NCBI RefSeq assembly: GCF_004114795.1
Contig: NZ_CP035311.1
Location: 1,860,001 to 1,924,000 of the forward strand
Direction: 5' to 3'
From: Janthinobacterium sp. 17J80-10
Lineage (GTDB): Bacteria > Pseudomonadota > Gammaproteobacteria > Burkholderiales > Burkholderiaceae_D
Length of the DNA: 64,000 nucleotides
The translations under genes were made by a program, and so were the position numbers. Position 1 is the first letter of the stretch, and every line of letters starts with the position of its first letter. The notes under the pieces are model-generated. The model was not told the origin of the DNA. It saw only the letters and a list, made by a program, of their open reading frames with translations, and did no database searches. Of this stretch, positions 22,442 through 30,839 are shown one piece after another.

Positions 22442-23998
22442 ATGATACATACCGAGCTGATCGCGCCGGTGGGCACCTTGCTGCGCCGCCATGCGCAATC
22501 GAAGCCCGACAAGCTGGCCTTCCAGGACAGCAATACTTCGGTGAGCTACGCCGCACTGGAGCGTGCCACCGCCAACCTCGCCGGTCATCTGCAGGATGCC
22601 GGCATCGAGCCTGGCGACTGCGTGGCGATCTTCCTGCCGAATTCGGTGGATTGGGTCGAAAGCTGCCTGGGCATCGTCCGCGCCGGCGCGGTCAGCGTGC
22701 CGATCAGCTACGATGCGACGACACATGAAATCGCCTACCGAATCGAGGACGCGAACTGCAAGGCGATCATTACCAGCAACGAGCGCACCGATGTGGTCGC
22801 GAAGCTGCAGGCGGAATATCCCCAACTGCAGACGGTGATCCTGACCGACCGCGGCGCCGCGGGGGACCCGGCGGCCGGGCTGCGCTATGCGGATCTGCGC
22901 GCAAACGTGGCGCGCTCGCTGCCGCGCGACCTTGATGCCATCGACGAGCCGTCCTTTATCGTCTACACCTCCGGCACCACCGGCCGCGCCAAGGGTGTCT
23001 TGCTGTCCCAACGCAGCATGCTGTGGGTGACGGCTGCCTGTTGGGCACCGATCGCCGGTTTGAATGAAAACGACCACGTGCTGTCGCCGCTGCCGCTGTT
23101 CCATTCCTATGCGCTCAATTTGACAGTGCTGAGTATCGTCGCGGTTGGTGCCAGCGAATACATCCTGGAGAAGTTTTCCACTACGGAAGTCATGGCGCAG
23201 CTTCAATCCGGTCGTGTTACGGTATTTCCTGGTGTGCCAACGGTATTCCATTATTTGCTGGAGGCCGCCCGCGCCGCGCCGGACGTGAAATTTCCGGGGC
23301 TTCGTCTGTGCCTGTCGGCTGGCGCCATCATGCCGGCGCCGGTCAACCAGGAATTCGAGCGGCGTTTCGGCGTCATGCTGCTCGATGGTTACGGCATCAC
23401 TGAAACCTCGACCATGGTGACACTTAATTGGCGCAGCGGCAGCCGCGTGATGGGTTCCTGCGGCTTGCCGGTACCAGGTTTGTCGACTCGCATCATCGAT
23501 CCGGTTAGCGGACTGGATGTCGCTCCGTGCGCGGAAGGCGAATTGATTGTGCGCGGTCCCAACCTGATGCTGGGCTACCACCGCAAACCGGAAGAAACCG
23601 CCAGCGCGGTATGCAATGGCTGGTACCACACCGGCGACCTGGCCAAAAGCGACAGCAACGGCTTTCTGACAATTACCGGCCGTTTGAAGGAAATCATTAT
23701 CCGTGGAGGCCAGAACATTGCGCCATCGGAGGTCGAGGAAGCCTGTTGCGCTTTCCCGGCGGTGCTGGATTGTGCTGTGGTCGGCGCGCCGCACCAGCAC
23801 CTGGGCGAGGTGCCTGTGGTGTTCGTGGTGCCGCGCCCGGGGACAACGCTGGTTGAGGTGGAGTTGATGGCACATTGTCGTGAGCGCCTGTCGTCGTACA
23901 AACTGCCGCACGCCGTGCATGTGGTCGATGAAATTCCGCGCACCGGCTCGGGAAAGATCATCCGCTTCAAGCTCAAGGAAACCCTGAAAGCCAGTTGA
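22442..23998 (+). CDS. AMP-forming acyl-CoA ligase
   Basis: 518 residues of the ANL superfamily: P-loop [19 protein letters not shown], hinge-type YHTGDL, GRLKEII and the C-terminal catalytic Lys in TGSGKI. It activates a carboxylate with ATP to the adenylate and then the CoA thioester, in the cytoplasm. A GAGGAGA site precedes the ATG. In the operon it would supply the CoA thioester used by the crotonase domain and hydrolysed by the thioesterase. The substrate is unknown. Confidence 0.92.
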   Translation: MIHTELIAPVGTLLRRHAQSKPDKLAFQDSNTSVSYAALERATANLAGHLQDAGIEPGDCVAIFLPNSVDWVESCLGIVRAGAVSVPISYDATTHEIAYRIEDANCKAIITSNERTDVVAKLQAEYPQLQTVILTDRGAAGDPAAGLRYADLRANVARSLPRDLDAIDEPSFIVYTSGTTGRAKGVLLSQRSMLWVTAACWAPIAGLNENDHVLSPLPLFHSYALNLTVLSIVAVGASEYILEKFSTTEVMAQLQSGRVTVFPGVPTVFHYLLEAARAAPDVKFPGLRLCLSAGAIMPAPVNQEFERRFGVMLLDGYGITETSTMVTLNWRSGSRVMGSCGLPVPGLSTRIIDPVSGLDVAPCAEGELIVRGPNLMLGYHRKPEETASAVCNGWYHTGDLAKSDSNGFLTITGRLKEIIIRGGQNIAPSEVEEACCAFPAVLDCAVVGAPHQHLGEVPVVFVVPRPGTTLVEVELMAHCRERLSSYKLPHAVHVVDEIPRTGSGKIIRFKLKETLKAS

Positions 23999-24081
23999 TG
24001 TCGCGCGCCTGCAGCCCCGGAACGCCGCAGGCGCCTGATTCAATTCTTTTTGCCCCTATGCCAGTACACGAAGGACTAAAT

Positions 24082-25557
24082 ATGAAACAAGCTGATTTCT
24101 CCGGCATTCGCCTGAAAGACCCGGCATTGCTGCGGCACCAGTGCTATATCGATGGCGCCTGGGTCAATGCCGATCAAGGTGGAACCATCGTCGTGGAGAA
24201 CCCGGCAAATGGCGCTGCCATCGGCGCCGTGCCAAAAATGGGGCGCACCGAGACGCGCCGCGCGATTGATGCGGCAGCGGCCGCCTTGCATGCCTGGCAA
24301 GCAAAAACCGGGAAGGAACGCGCATCGATCTTGCGCAAATGGTTCGATCTGCTGCTCGAAAACCAGGAAGATCTTGCCGTCATCATGACGACCGAACAAG
24401 GCAAGCCGCTGGCCGAGAGCCGTGGCGAAATCGCCTATGCTGCGTCCTATGTGGAATGGTTTGCCGAGGAAGCCAAGCGGGTGTATGGCGACACTATCCC
24501 GGCACCCACGCCGGATCGCCGGATTGTTGTTATCAAGCAGCCCGTCGGCGTATGTGCGGCAATTACTCCCTGGAACTTCCCCGCAGCAATGATTACCCGC
24601 AAGGCGGCGCCTGCGCTTGCGGCCGGCTGCACCATGGTGGTCAAGCCAGCCAGTCAGACGCCGTTCTCGGCGCTGGCCTTGTGCGTACTGGCCGAGCGCG
24701 CTGGCATTCCCAAAGGTGTGCTGTCTTGCGTCACCGGTTCGGCAACGGAAATCGGCGCAGAGCTGACGGCCAATCCCACCGTGCGCAAGCTCACCTTTAC
24801 CGGCTCGACCGAGATCGGCAAGCTGCTCATGCAGCAATGCGCCGCGACTGTCAAAAAGACCTCCATGGAACTGGGCGGGAACGCCCCTTTCATCGTCTTT
24901 GATGACGCCGACCTTGATGCCGCGGTCAAGGGCGCGATGATCGCCAAGTATCGCAACGCCGGGCAGACCTGCGTGTGCGCCAACCGGATCCTGGTGCAGG
25001 ACGGCGTGTATGACCAGTTTGTCGAACGCTTTGCCAAGGCAGTCAGCGCCCTGAAGGTTGGCGACGGACTGGAATCCGGCACGGTCATTGGTCCTTTGAT
25101 CGACGCCAATGCGGTGGGCAAGGCCGAGGAACACGTCGCCGATGCTGTACAAAAGGGCGGGCGGGTTGTTGTCGGAGGCAAGCGTCATGACCTGGGCGGC
25201 AATTTCTATGCGCCGACCATCCTCGCTGATGCAACGCCGGACATGGCAATCTTTCGGGAAGAAACTTTCAGCCCTGTTGCCCCGATTTTCCGTTTCCAGA
25301 CCGAAGAAGAGGCAATCCGCATGGCCAACGATACCGAATTCGGACTGGCCTCCTACTTCTACGGGCGAGATATCGGTCGTGTGTGGCGTGTGGCCGAAGC
25401 GCTGGAATATGGCATGGTCGGCATCAACGAAGGCTTGATTTCGACCGAACTGGCACCTTTTGGGGGCATCAAGGAAAGTGGCAATGGCCGCGAAGGGTCA
25501 AAATACGGTATCGACGATTATCTGGAGATCAAATACCTGTGCCTGGGAGGGATCTGA
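24082..25557 (+). CDS. NAD(P)-dependent aldehyde dehydrogenase, GabD (succinate semialdehyde) type
   Basis: 491 residues from ATG 24082 with an AAGGA site; a longer frame from 23995 is not supported. Landmarks: [36 protein letters not shown], and the catalytic Cys in [11 protein letters not shown]. The pattern matches GabD-type succinate/glutarate semialdehyde dehydrogenases. It is the last enzyme gene of the operon. An end product entering the TCA cycle as a dicarboxylate would make sense, but the actual aldehyde is not established. Confidence 0.9.
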   Translation: MKQADFSGIRLKDPALLRHQCYIDGAWVNADQGGTIVVENPANGAAIGAVPKMGRTETRRAIDAAAAALHAWQAKTGKERASILRKWFDLLLENQEDLAVIMTTEQGKPLAESRGEIAYAASYVEWFAEEAKRVYGDTIPAPTPDRRIVVIKQPVGVCAAITPWNFPAAMITRKAAPALAAGCTMVVKPASQTPFSALALCVLAERAGIPKGVLSCVTGSATEIGAELTANPTVRKLTFTGSTEIGKLLMQQCAATVKKTSMELGGNAPFIVFDDADLDAAVKGAMIAKYRNAGQTCVCANRILVQDGVYDQFVERFAKAVSALKVGDGLESGTVIGPLIDANAVGKAEEHVADAVQKGGRVVVGGKRHDLGGNFYAPTILADATPDMAIFREETFSPVAPIFRFQTEEEAIRMANDTEFGLASYFYGRDIGRVWRVAEALEYGMVGINEGLISTELAPFGGIKESGNGREGSKYGIDDYLEIKYLCLGGI

Positions 25558-25623
25558 TTGCGTCGTATAATCGCAGGTTTCCAACACTGCGGTGGTAATG
25601 CACCAAACTCGGGTTTCTAACGT

Positions 25624-26625
25624 ATGCCAGATGTGCAAACAATGAGTTCGATACCGCCGGTCGAGGCCGAGCCGCGCTTCGCCTCGCTGGACCGGTTCTG
25701 CTCGGTCGGCCGTACGGTCGAGATTCTGTCCGACGCCTGGAGTTTCCTGGTGCTGCGCGAATGCTTTTTCGGGGCGCGTCGTTTCGAGGCATTCCAGAGC
25801 GTCCTCAAGTTGCCACGAAATACCCTCGTCAAGCGTTTACATAAACTGACCGAACTGGGCTTGCTGCGCAAAGTATCCTATTCGGCCTCGGCTTCGCGCT
25901 TCGAGTACCGCCTGACCGAGCAGGGGCGCGATCTTTACCCGATCATGTTGGCGTTATTGAAGTTTGGTAATACCTGGCTGAGCGAAGGACAGCCTTTGCC
26001 GCTAGAGCTGATCCACAAGGGCTGCGGTAAAACCTGTTCGCCGGTGGTCGCCTGCTCGGATTGCAATCAGCCAGTCGATCCTCACGATGTCCAGTATCGC
26101 AATGGACCGGGTGCCGGCAGCCAGCCGCACGCAACAGAACGCACACGCTCGCGCCGCGCCTCCGATCCAGATATTTTGGAGCGGGTGCGGCCCTGCCTGG
26201 TGGCCCGGTCATTGAAGATCATCGGCGACCGCTGGAGCTTTCTTTTGATCCGGGAAATGTTTTTCGGCGTGCGCCGGTTTGACGAATTTCAGGCAAACCT
26301 CGGCATCGCCAGCAATATCCTGACGGACCGCCTGCAACGCCTGACGGAACACGGCATCATCGAAAAACGCCAGTATCAGGCGCGTCCTGACCGTTACGAG
26401 TATCGTTTTACTGAAAAGGGACGCGACCTTTACGGTTCGATGATCGTGATGATGCGTTGGGGCGACAAGTGGCTTTCCCGTGGCAAGCCGCCTCTCGTGC
26501 TGCGGCACCGTCAATGCCAGCAAGATTTTTTTGCGCGCGTGGTGTGCAGCGAATGTGGCGAAGAGCTCGATCCGCGTCACGTCGAATATGCCTTGCATTA
26601 CACCCTGGCTGATCTCGCGCAGTAG
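25624..26625 (+). CDS. tandem double HxlR-type transcriptional regulator
   Basis: 333 residues with two HxlR winged-helix domains (about 24-130 and 190-295) that resemble each other (RFCSVGRTVEILSDAWSFLVLRE versus the segment from C191, with FFGARRFEAF versus FFGVRRFDEF). Each is followed by a cysteine-rich end (C134, C138, C144, C147 and C298, C308, C311), possibly metal-binding. HxlR proteins normally have one domain and dimerise; this one may act as an internal dimer. It lies between the catabolic operon and the binding-protein gene and is the obvious candidate regulator of both. A TATAAT at 25566-25571 may be its -10. Confidence 0.9.
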   Translation: MPDVQTMSSIPPVEAEPRFASLDRFCSVGRTVEILSDAWSFLVLRECFFGARRFEAFQSVLKLPRNTLVKRLHKLTELGLLRKVSYSASASRFEYRLTEQGRDLYPIMLALLKFGNTWLSEGQPLPLELIHKGCGKTCSPVVACSDCNQPVDPHDVQYRNGPGAGSQPHATERTRSRRASDPDILERVRPCLVARSLKIIGDRWSFLLIREMFFGVRRFDEFQANLGIASNILTDRLQRLTEHGIIEKRQYQARPDRYEYRFTEKGRDLYGSMIVMMRWGDKWLSRGKPPLVLRHRQCQQDFFARVVCSECGEELDPRHVEYALHYTLADLAQ

Positions 26626-26660
26626 CCTGTAACGCTTGCGTAACTGATTTTTGTTTTCTG

Positions 26661-26688
26661 ATGGCCCGTCAAGAACGGGCCATTTTTC
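26661..26688 (+). terminator. rho-independent terminator after the HxlR gene
   Basis: Nine-base perfect stem ATGGCCCGT (26661-26669) and ACGGGCCAT (26675-26683), five-base loop, then a T run. It lies 35 bases beyond the regulator stop and ends that transcript before the binding-protein promoter. Confidence 0.85.
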
Positions 26689-26780
26689 ATTCTTCGCCGT
26701 ATCGTTGCGATGCGCTGTTTTTCTTCGATAAGTTGTTAATTAAAAAGAAGAAAATTCTACAGATTTTCTGCATAAACTCT

Positions 26781-26837
26781 TTGACATCTCACGGACTTTT
26801 TTATAATCTACTTATGCAAGCAAATAACTTGCTTAAG
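26781..26837 (+). promoter_or_regulatory. promoter and palindromic operator of the binding-protein gene
   Basis: TTGACA (26781-26786) and TATAAT (26802-26807) are perfect hexamers but only 15 bases apart. Immediately downstream is an inverted repeat CTTATGCAAG (26811-26820), seven-base spacer, CTTGCTTAAG (26828-26837), with nine of ten arm positions matching. The operator would cover the transcription start, so a bound dimer should repress. The stretch from -10 through TTATGCAAG recurs before the alcohol dehydrogenase gene. Confidence 0.65.
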
Positions 26838-26871
26838 CAGACTTATATTAATTCACGAATGGAGCGAGACG

Positions 26872-28083
26872 ATGAGAACAGCAATGAAAGTATTGCAGTG
26901 CAGCTTTTTAATGGCTTTCGCCGTTGGCAGCGTCCAGGCGCAGGATGTCAAACCCTTGCGCATAGGCGTGATGACGGATATGACCGGCCAGTTTTCCCAT
27001 GAGGCCGGACAGGGCGCCGTCAATGCCGTGAAAATGGCAGTGCAGGATTTCGGCGGCAAGGTGCTGGGGCGGCCGATCGAAGTGATCGTCAACGATCATC
27101 TGAACAAGCCGGATATTGCTGCCACCAAGGCGCGTGAGTGGTTCGATACCCAGAATGTGCGCATGATCAATAACCTGATCAACTCCGGCGTGGCGCTTTC
27201 GGTGATGGGCGTTGCCAAGGAAAAGAATGCCATCGCCATCGTCAATGGTTCCGGTTCCTCACGCATCACGGGCGATGCCTGCACCCCCAATAGCATTCAC
27301 TACGCCTATGACACCTGGGCGCTGGCAAACGGTACCGGTAGCGAGATCGTCAAGCAGGGTGGCGATACCTGGTATTTCCTGACGGCGGATTATGCATTTG
27401 GGCATGCGCTGGAGGCAGATACGGCAGCGGCAGTCAAGGCAAAAGGCGGCAAGGTGGTGGGCTCCATTCGCCATCCAGCCAACACGTCGGACTATTCCTC
27501 CTTCCTGCTGCAGGCTCAGGGCTCCAAGGCGAAAGTGATTGGTCTGGCAGGTTCCGGTACCGGCTTCATCAATACCGTCAAGTCGGCTTACGAATTTGGC
27601 GTAACCAAGTCGGGCAAGCAAGCGATTGCCGGCTTGCTGGTGTGGATTACCGATGTCGATGCCATGGGCCTGGAAATCGCCCAGGGCCTGACGCTCACCA
27701 ACGGCTTTTACTGGGACCGTGATGAGGAAACCCGCAAATGGTCGAAGCGCTTCTTCGACATGACCAAGCGCATGCCGACCATGGGTGACGCTGGCGACTA
27801 TTCCTCAACCCTGCATTACCTGAATGCGGTGAAGGCCGCTGGCACCGACGATACCGCCGCCGTGATGGCGAAAATGAAGTCGACGCCGATCAACGACATG
27901 TTCGCCAAGAATGGGCGAATTCGCGTGGATGGACGCATGGTGCATGACATGTATGTCTACCAGGTCAAGAAGCCGTCTGAATCGAAGTACCCGTGGGATT
28001 ACTACAAGCTGAAAGCAGTGATTCCGGCGGAGCAGGCTTTCCGTCCTCTCAATGAAGGTGGTTGCCCGCTCGTCAAGGGGTAG
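26872..28083 (+). CDS. LivJ-type periplasmic substrate-binding protein of an ABC transporter
   Basis: 403 residues with a signal peptide (basic MRTAMK, hydrophobic core, cleavage likely after SVQA). The mature part begins with KPLRIGVMTDMTGQFS, typical of the Peripla_BP_6 branched-chain amino acid/amide/aromatic-acid family. A GGAGCGAG site precedes the ATG. No permease or ATPase gene is adjacent, so it must use components encoded elsewhere. Its promoter has the strong operator described above, tying it to the catabolic operon. It probably captures the pathway's substrate. Confidence 0.9.
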   Translation: MRTAMKVLQCSFLMAFAVGSVQAQDVKPLRIGVMTDMTGQFSHEAGQGAVNAVKMAVQDFGGKVLGRPIEVIVNDHLNKPDIAATKAREWFDTQNVRMINNLINSGVALSVMGVAKEKNAIAIVNGSGSSRITGDACTPNSIHYAYDTWALANGTGSEIVKQGGDTWYFLTADYAFGHALEADTAAAVKAKGGKVVGSIRHPANTSDYSSFLLQAQGSKAKVIGLAGSGTGFINTVKSAYEFGVTKSGKQAIAGLLVWITDVDAMGLEIAQGLTLTNGFYWDRDEETRKWSKRFFDMTKRMPTMGDAGDYSSTLHYLNAVKAAGTDDTAAVMAKMKSTPINDMFAKNGRIRVDGRMVHDMYVYQVKKPSESKYPWDYYKLKAVIPAEQAFRPLNEGGCPLVKG

Positions 28084-28131
28084 TTGCCGGTGAGGGATCG
28101 TGCCAGCCCCAGGTGGGCCTGGCTGACCAAT

Positions 28132-28156
28132 AAAAGCGTCCCTCGGGACGCTTTTT
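28132..28156. terminator. rho-independent terminator between binding-protein gene and moaA
   Basis: AAAAGCGTCC, CTCG tetraloop and GGACGCTTTTT form a near-perfect GC-rich stem with T runs on one side and A runs on the other, so it can end both the rightward binding-protein transcript and the leftward moaA transcript. Confidence 0.88.
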
Positions 28157-28190
28157 CCATTCGCCTGTGGTTTCGGGAGGGCAGCTGGCT

Positions 28191-29300
28191 TCAGCCGCCG
28201 ATATACGACATCTCGATCTTGCGCCGCGCCGCCGTCTCGCCTTGGCTGGCGCGAAGTTCGGAGTAACGGTCGGTACGCTGCTGCCACAGATGGCCGATGG
28301 CGCCGGCAATTTGCACATCGCTAAAACCGCCACGCAGCAACGCTCGCAGGTCGTGGCCGTTGCTGGCGAACAGGCATGTGTACAGTTTGCCTTCCGTGGA
28401 CAGGCGTGCGCGCGTGCAGTCGCTGCAAAACGCCTGCGTGACACTAGAAATGACGCCGATCTCGCCGCCGCCATCGACATAGCGCCAGCGCTCAGCTGTT
28501 TCGCCGGCATAGTTGGGCGCGACCGGTTCCAGGGGCAGGACTTCGCTGATACGCCGGACGATTTCTGCGGAAGGCAGCACCTCATCCATTTTCCAGCCAT
28601 TGCTGGCACCGACATCCATGTATTCGATGAAGCGCAGGATGGCGCCGCTGCCATGGAAGTGGCGCGCCATCGGCAGGATTTCGGCATCGTTCATGCCTTT
28701 CTTGACGACCATGTTGACCTTCACCGGCCCGAGTCCTGCACTGCTCGCAGCGTCGATCCCGGCAAGGACATCGGCCACGGCAAAATCGACGTCGTTCATG
28801 CCGCGGAATGTCGCGTCATCGAGCGCGTCCAGCGATACGGAAACGCGCGTCAGGCCGGCAGCTTTCAGGGCGCGGGCCTTTTTTGCCAGAAGCGAGCCAT
28901 TGGTTGTCAGGGTCAGGTCGAGTGCACGCCCATCCGGCGTTTTCAGCTCGGCCAGCATCGCGATCAATTTTTCAAGGTTCTTGCGCAGCAGGGGTTCGCC
29001 GCCGGTCAGGCGCAACTTGTCGACGCCATGTGCGACGAACAGCCTGGCGACACGGGCGATTTCCTCGAAACTCAACAAGTCGGCATGGGGAAGATACTGG
29101 TAGTCCTTGTCGAATACCTGTTTCGGCATGCAATAGACGCAGCGGAAATTGCAGCGGTCAGTCACTGAAATGCGCAAATCCCGCAGCGGCCGATTCCGCG
29201 TATCGGCAAGCATGCCAACCGGCGCCTGTGGCTGCGCCGGGACGACCGGTAGCGCGGCACGATGCCGCAGGTCGGCGACGGGAATGAATTTTTCGGTCAT
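28191..29300 (-). CDS. moaA: GTP 3',8-cyclase MoaA (molybdenum cofactor biosynthesis)
   Basis: 369 residues. Radical SAM cluster motif [19 protein letters not shown] for SAM binding, a C-terminal second 4Fe-4S site in [10 protein letters not shown]...YTC, and the GG end (MSYIGG) important in MoaA. It converts GTP to 3',8-cyclo-GTP, the first step of molybdopterin synthesis. The N-terminal ~30 residues are longer than in E. coli. Its position next to the Mo-hydroxylase island may be meaningful or coincidental. Confidence 0.96.
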   Translation of the reverse strand: MTEKFIPVADLRHRAALPVVPAQPQAPVGMLADTRNRPLRDLRISVTDRCNFRCVYCMPKQVFDKDYQYLPHADLLSFEEIARVARLFVAHGVDKLRLTGGEPLLRKNLEKLIAMLAELKTPDGRALDLTLTTNGSLLAKKARALKAAGLTRVSVSLDALDDATFRGMNDVDFAVADVLAGIDAASSAGLGPVKVNMVVKKGMNDAEILPMARHFHGSGAILRFIEYMDVGASNGWKMDEVLPSAEIVRRISEVLPLEPVAPNYAGETAERWRYVDGGGEIGVISSVTQAFCSDCTRARLSTEGKLYTCLFASNGHDLRALLRGGFSDVQIAGAIGHLWQQRTDRYSELRASQGETAARRKIEMSYIGG

Positions 29301-29396
29301 GCTGTAATGGCGGTGATATTCCTGCTATGCCCCAGGTGCGGAAGGTGCACTGCAGGCATTTCGCAGAGGAAAAATATATTCAAATCAGCACAATGA

Positions 29397-30737
29397 TTAA
29401 CGCAGGTAAGATACCACGAGCCCGGCAATTGCACAGGCAAACAGCAAGCGTATCGTCCCCAGCTTGTAACGGAATAGGGCAAGGCATGCGCCCCCGGCAA
29501 TCGCCATGGCAGCGTAATCCCATTGCAGCACTGGCGATGACAGGCGGAACACATGTTCCGCGAAAAATACCGCAAGGCTGAGGATGACGCCGACGACGGC
29601 CGCAGAGATGGCGGTGAGCGGCGCCGTCAGGCGAATATTGTTGCGCGTGGCCTCGACCAGCGGGCCGCCGGCGAGGATGAAAATAAAGGAAGGCAGAAAC
29701 GTAAACCAGGTTGCCACGCAGGCACCCATTGCGCCGGCCAGCAGCAGGCTATCGGCGCCGAAAAGCGCTTTGGTCCAGCCGCCGACGAAACCGACGAAGG
29801 CGACGATCATGATCAGCGGCCCCGGCGTGGTTTCCCCCAGGGCGAGTCCATCGATCATTTGCGCAGGAGTCAGCCACTGGTAAGTTTCCACCCCGCCTTG
29901 ATACACATAAGGCAGCACCGCGTAGGCGCCGCCAAAGGTGAGCATAGCTGCCTTGGTGAAAAACCATCCCATCTGTGCCAGCGGCGCGGCGGCACCGGAC
30001 GTGGCCGCCAGGAAGCCCCAGCTTGCTGCCGCCAGGCCAATGCCGGTAGCGGCAACCCGGATCAGCTTGCTCCAGGAAAAACGCGCATGGGCCGGTGTGG
30101 GCGTATCGTCATCGATCAGCGCGGGGCCAAAGTCGGTGTGCTGTCCGGTTGACGGGTGGCCGCCGCCGATCTTGAAGACCGCCGGTGCGACGCGGCCACC
30201 GATGGCGCCCGCCAGCGCAGCAGCCAGGACAATGATGGGGAAGGGGATCTGCAGGGCGGCAATCGCCAGGAAAGCCGCTGTGGCGATCCCGATCAGCCAG
30301 CCATTCTTGAGCGTGCGCGAGCCAATGCGCCACGCCGCGGCCAGCACGATGGCAACGACCGCAGGCTTGATGCCGTAAAGAATTCCTGCCACGACATTCA
30401 CATGGCCGAACGCAAGGTAAATCCAGGATAACGCGATCAGGATCAGCAGCGACGGCAGCACGAACAGCACGCCGGCAATGATACCCCCGCGCGTGCGATG
30501 CATCAGCCAGCCAATATAGACGGCCAACTGGGTCGCCTCCGGTCCCGGCAGCAGCATGCAGTAGTTCAGGGCATGCAGGAAGCGCTGCTCGGAGATCCAG
30601 CGGCGCTTTTCCACCAGCTCGGCATGCATCAGGGCGATTTGCCCTGCCGGACCGCCAAAACTGATGAAGCCCAGCTTGAGCCAGTAACGAAAGGCCTCGG
30701 CAAGCGTGACGACAGCGGGCAGGGCAGGAGTGCTCAT
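29397..30737 (-). CDS. chrA: chromate transporter ChrA, two-domain type
   Basis: 446 residues in two homologous CHR halves. The N-terminal half has FRYWLKLGFISFGGPAGQIA and LPGPEATQLA; the C-terminal half has FTKAAMLTFGGAYAVLPYV and GETTPGPLIMIVAFVG. About ten hydrophobic segments are visible. ChrA exports chromate across the inner membrane; some relatives carry sulfate. No chrB or other metal-resistance gene is adjacent. It ends 96 bases before moaA and may be read with it. Confidence 0.93.
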   Translation of the reverse strand: MSTPALPAVVTLAEAFRYWLKLGFISFGGPAGQIALMHAELVEKRRWISEQRFLHALNYCMLLPGPEATQLAVYIGWLMHRTRGGIIAGVLFVLPSLLILIALSWIYLAFGHVNVVAGILYGIKPAVVAIVLAAAWRIGSRTLKNGWLIGIATAAFLAIAALQIPFPIIVLAAALAGAIGGRVAPAVFKIGGGHPSTGQHTDFGPALIDDDTPTPAHARFSWSKLIRVAATGIGLAAASWGFLAATSGAAAPLAQMGWFFTKAAMLTFGGAYAVLPYVYQGGVETYQWLTPAQMIDGLALGETTPGPLIMIVAFVGFVGGWTKALFGADSLLLAGAMGACVATWFTFLPSFIFILAGGPLVEATRNNIRLTAPLTAISAAVVGVILSLAVFFAEHVFRLSSPVLQWDYAAMAIAGGACLALFRYKLGTIRLLFACAIAGLVVSYLR

Positions 30738-30794
30738 GCTGACTTGTAAATTTCAATTATGGTGAAGCGCATCGTAGCAGACTGCGCCTATAAA

Positions 30795-30820
30795 AAAAGA
30801 GGAGCCGAAGCTCCTCTTTT
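30795..30820 (-). terminator. rho-independent terminator of rne
   Basis: Eleven-base perfect inverted repeat AAAAGAGGAGC (30795-30805) and GCTCCTCTTTT (30810-30820) around CGAA. Read leftward the stem is followed by a run of T (seven As on the plus strand). It sits 20 bases beyond the rne stop. Confidence 0.9.
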
Positions 30821-30839
30821 CATTTTTTGCCGTCGAGGG

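Noticed and set aside
21830-24043. Leftward open frame of 737 codons opposite the SDR and CoA-ligase genes
   Set aside because: The opposite strand encodes two clear enzymes with all expected motifs; the leftward product is rich in His, Arg and Gln and has no recognisable domain, as is common for antisense frames in GC-rich DNA.
23995-24081. Earlier start for the GabD-like dehydrogenase overlapping the ligase stop
   Set aside because: The extra 29 residues are not like any aldehyde dehydrogenase N-terminus, while ATG 24082 has a good ribosome site and a typical start.
10562-28083. The metabolic island as a mobile element or prophage insertion
   Set aside because: No integrase, transposase, flanking tRNA or direct repeats were seen at its edges, and base composition looks like that of the neighbours.
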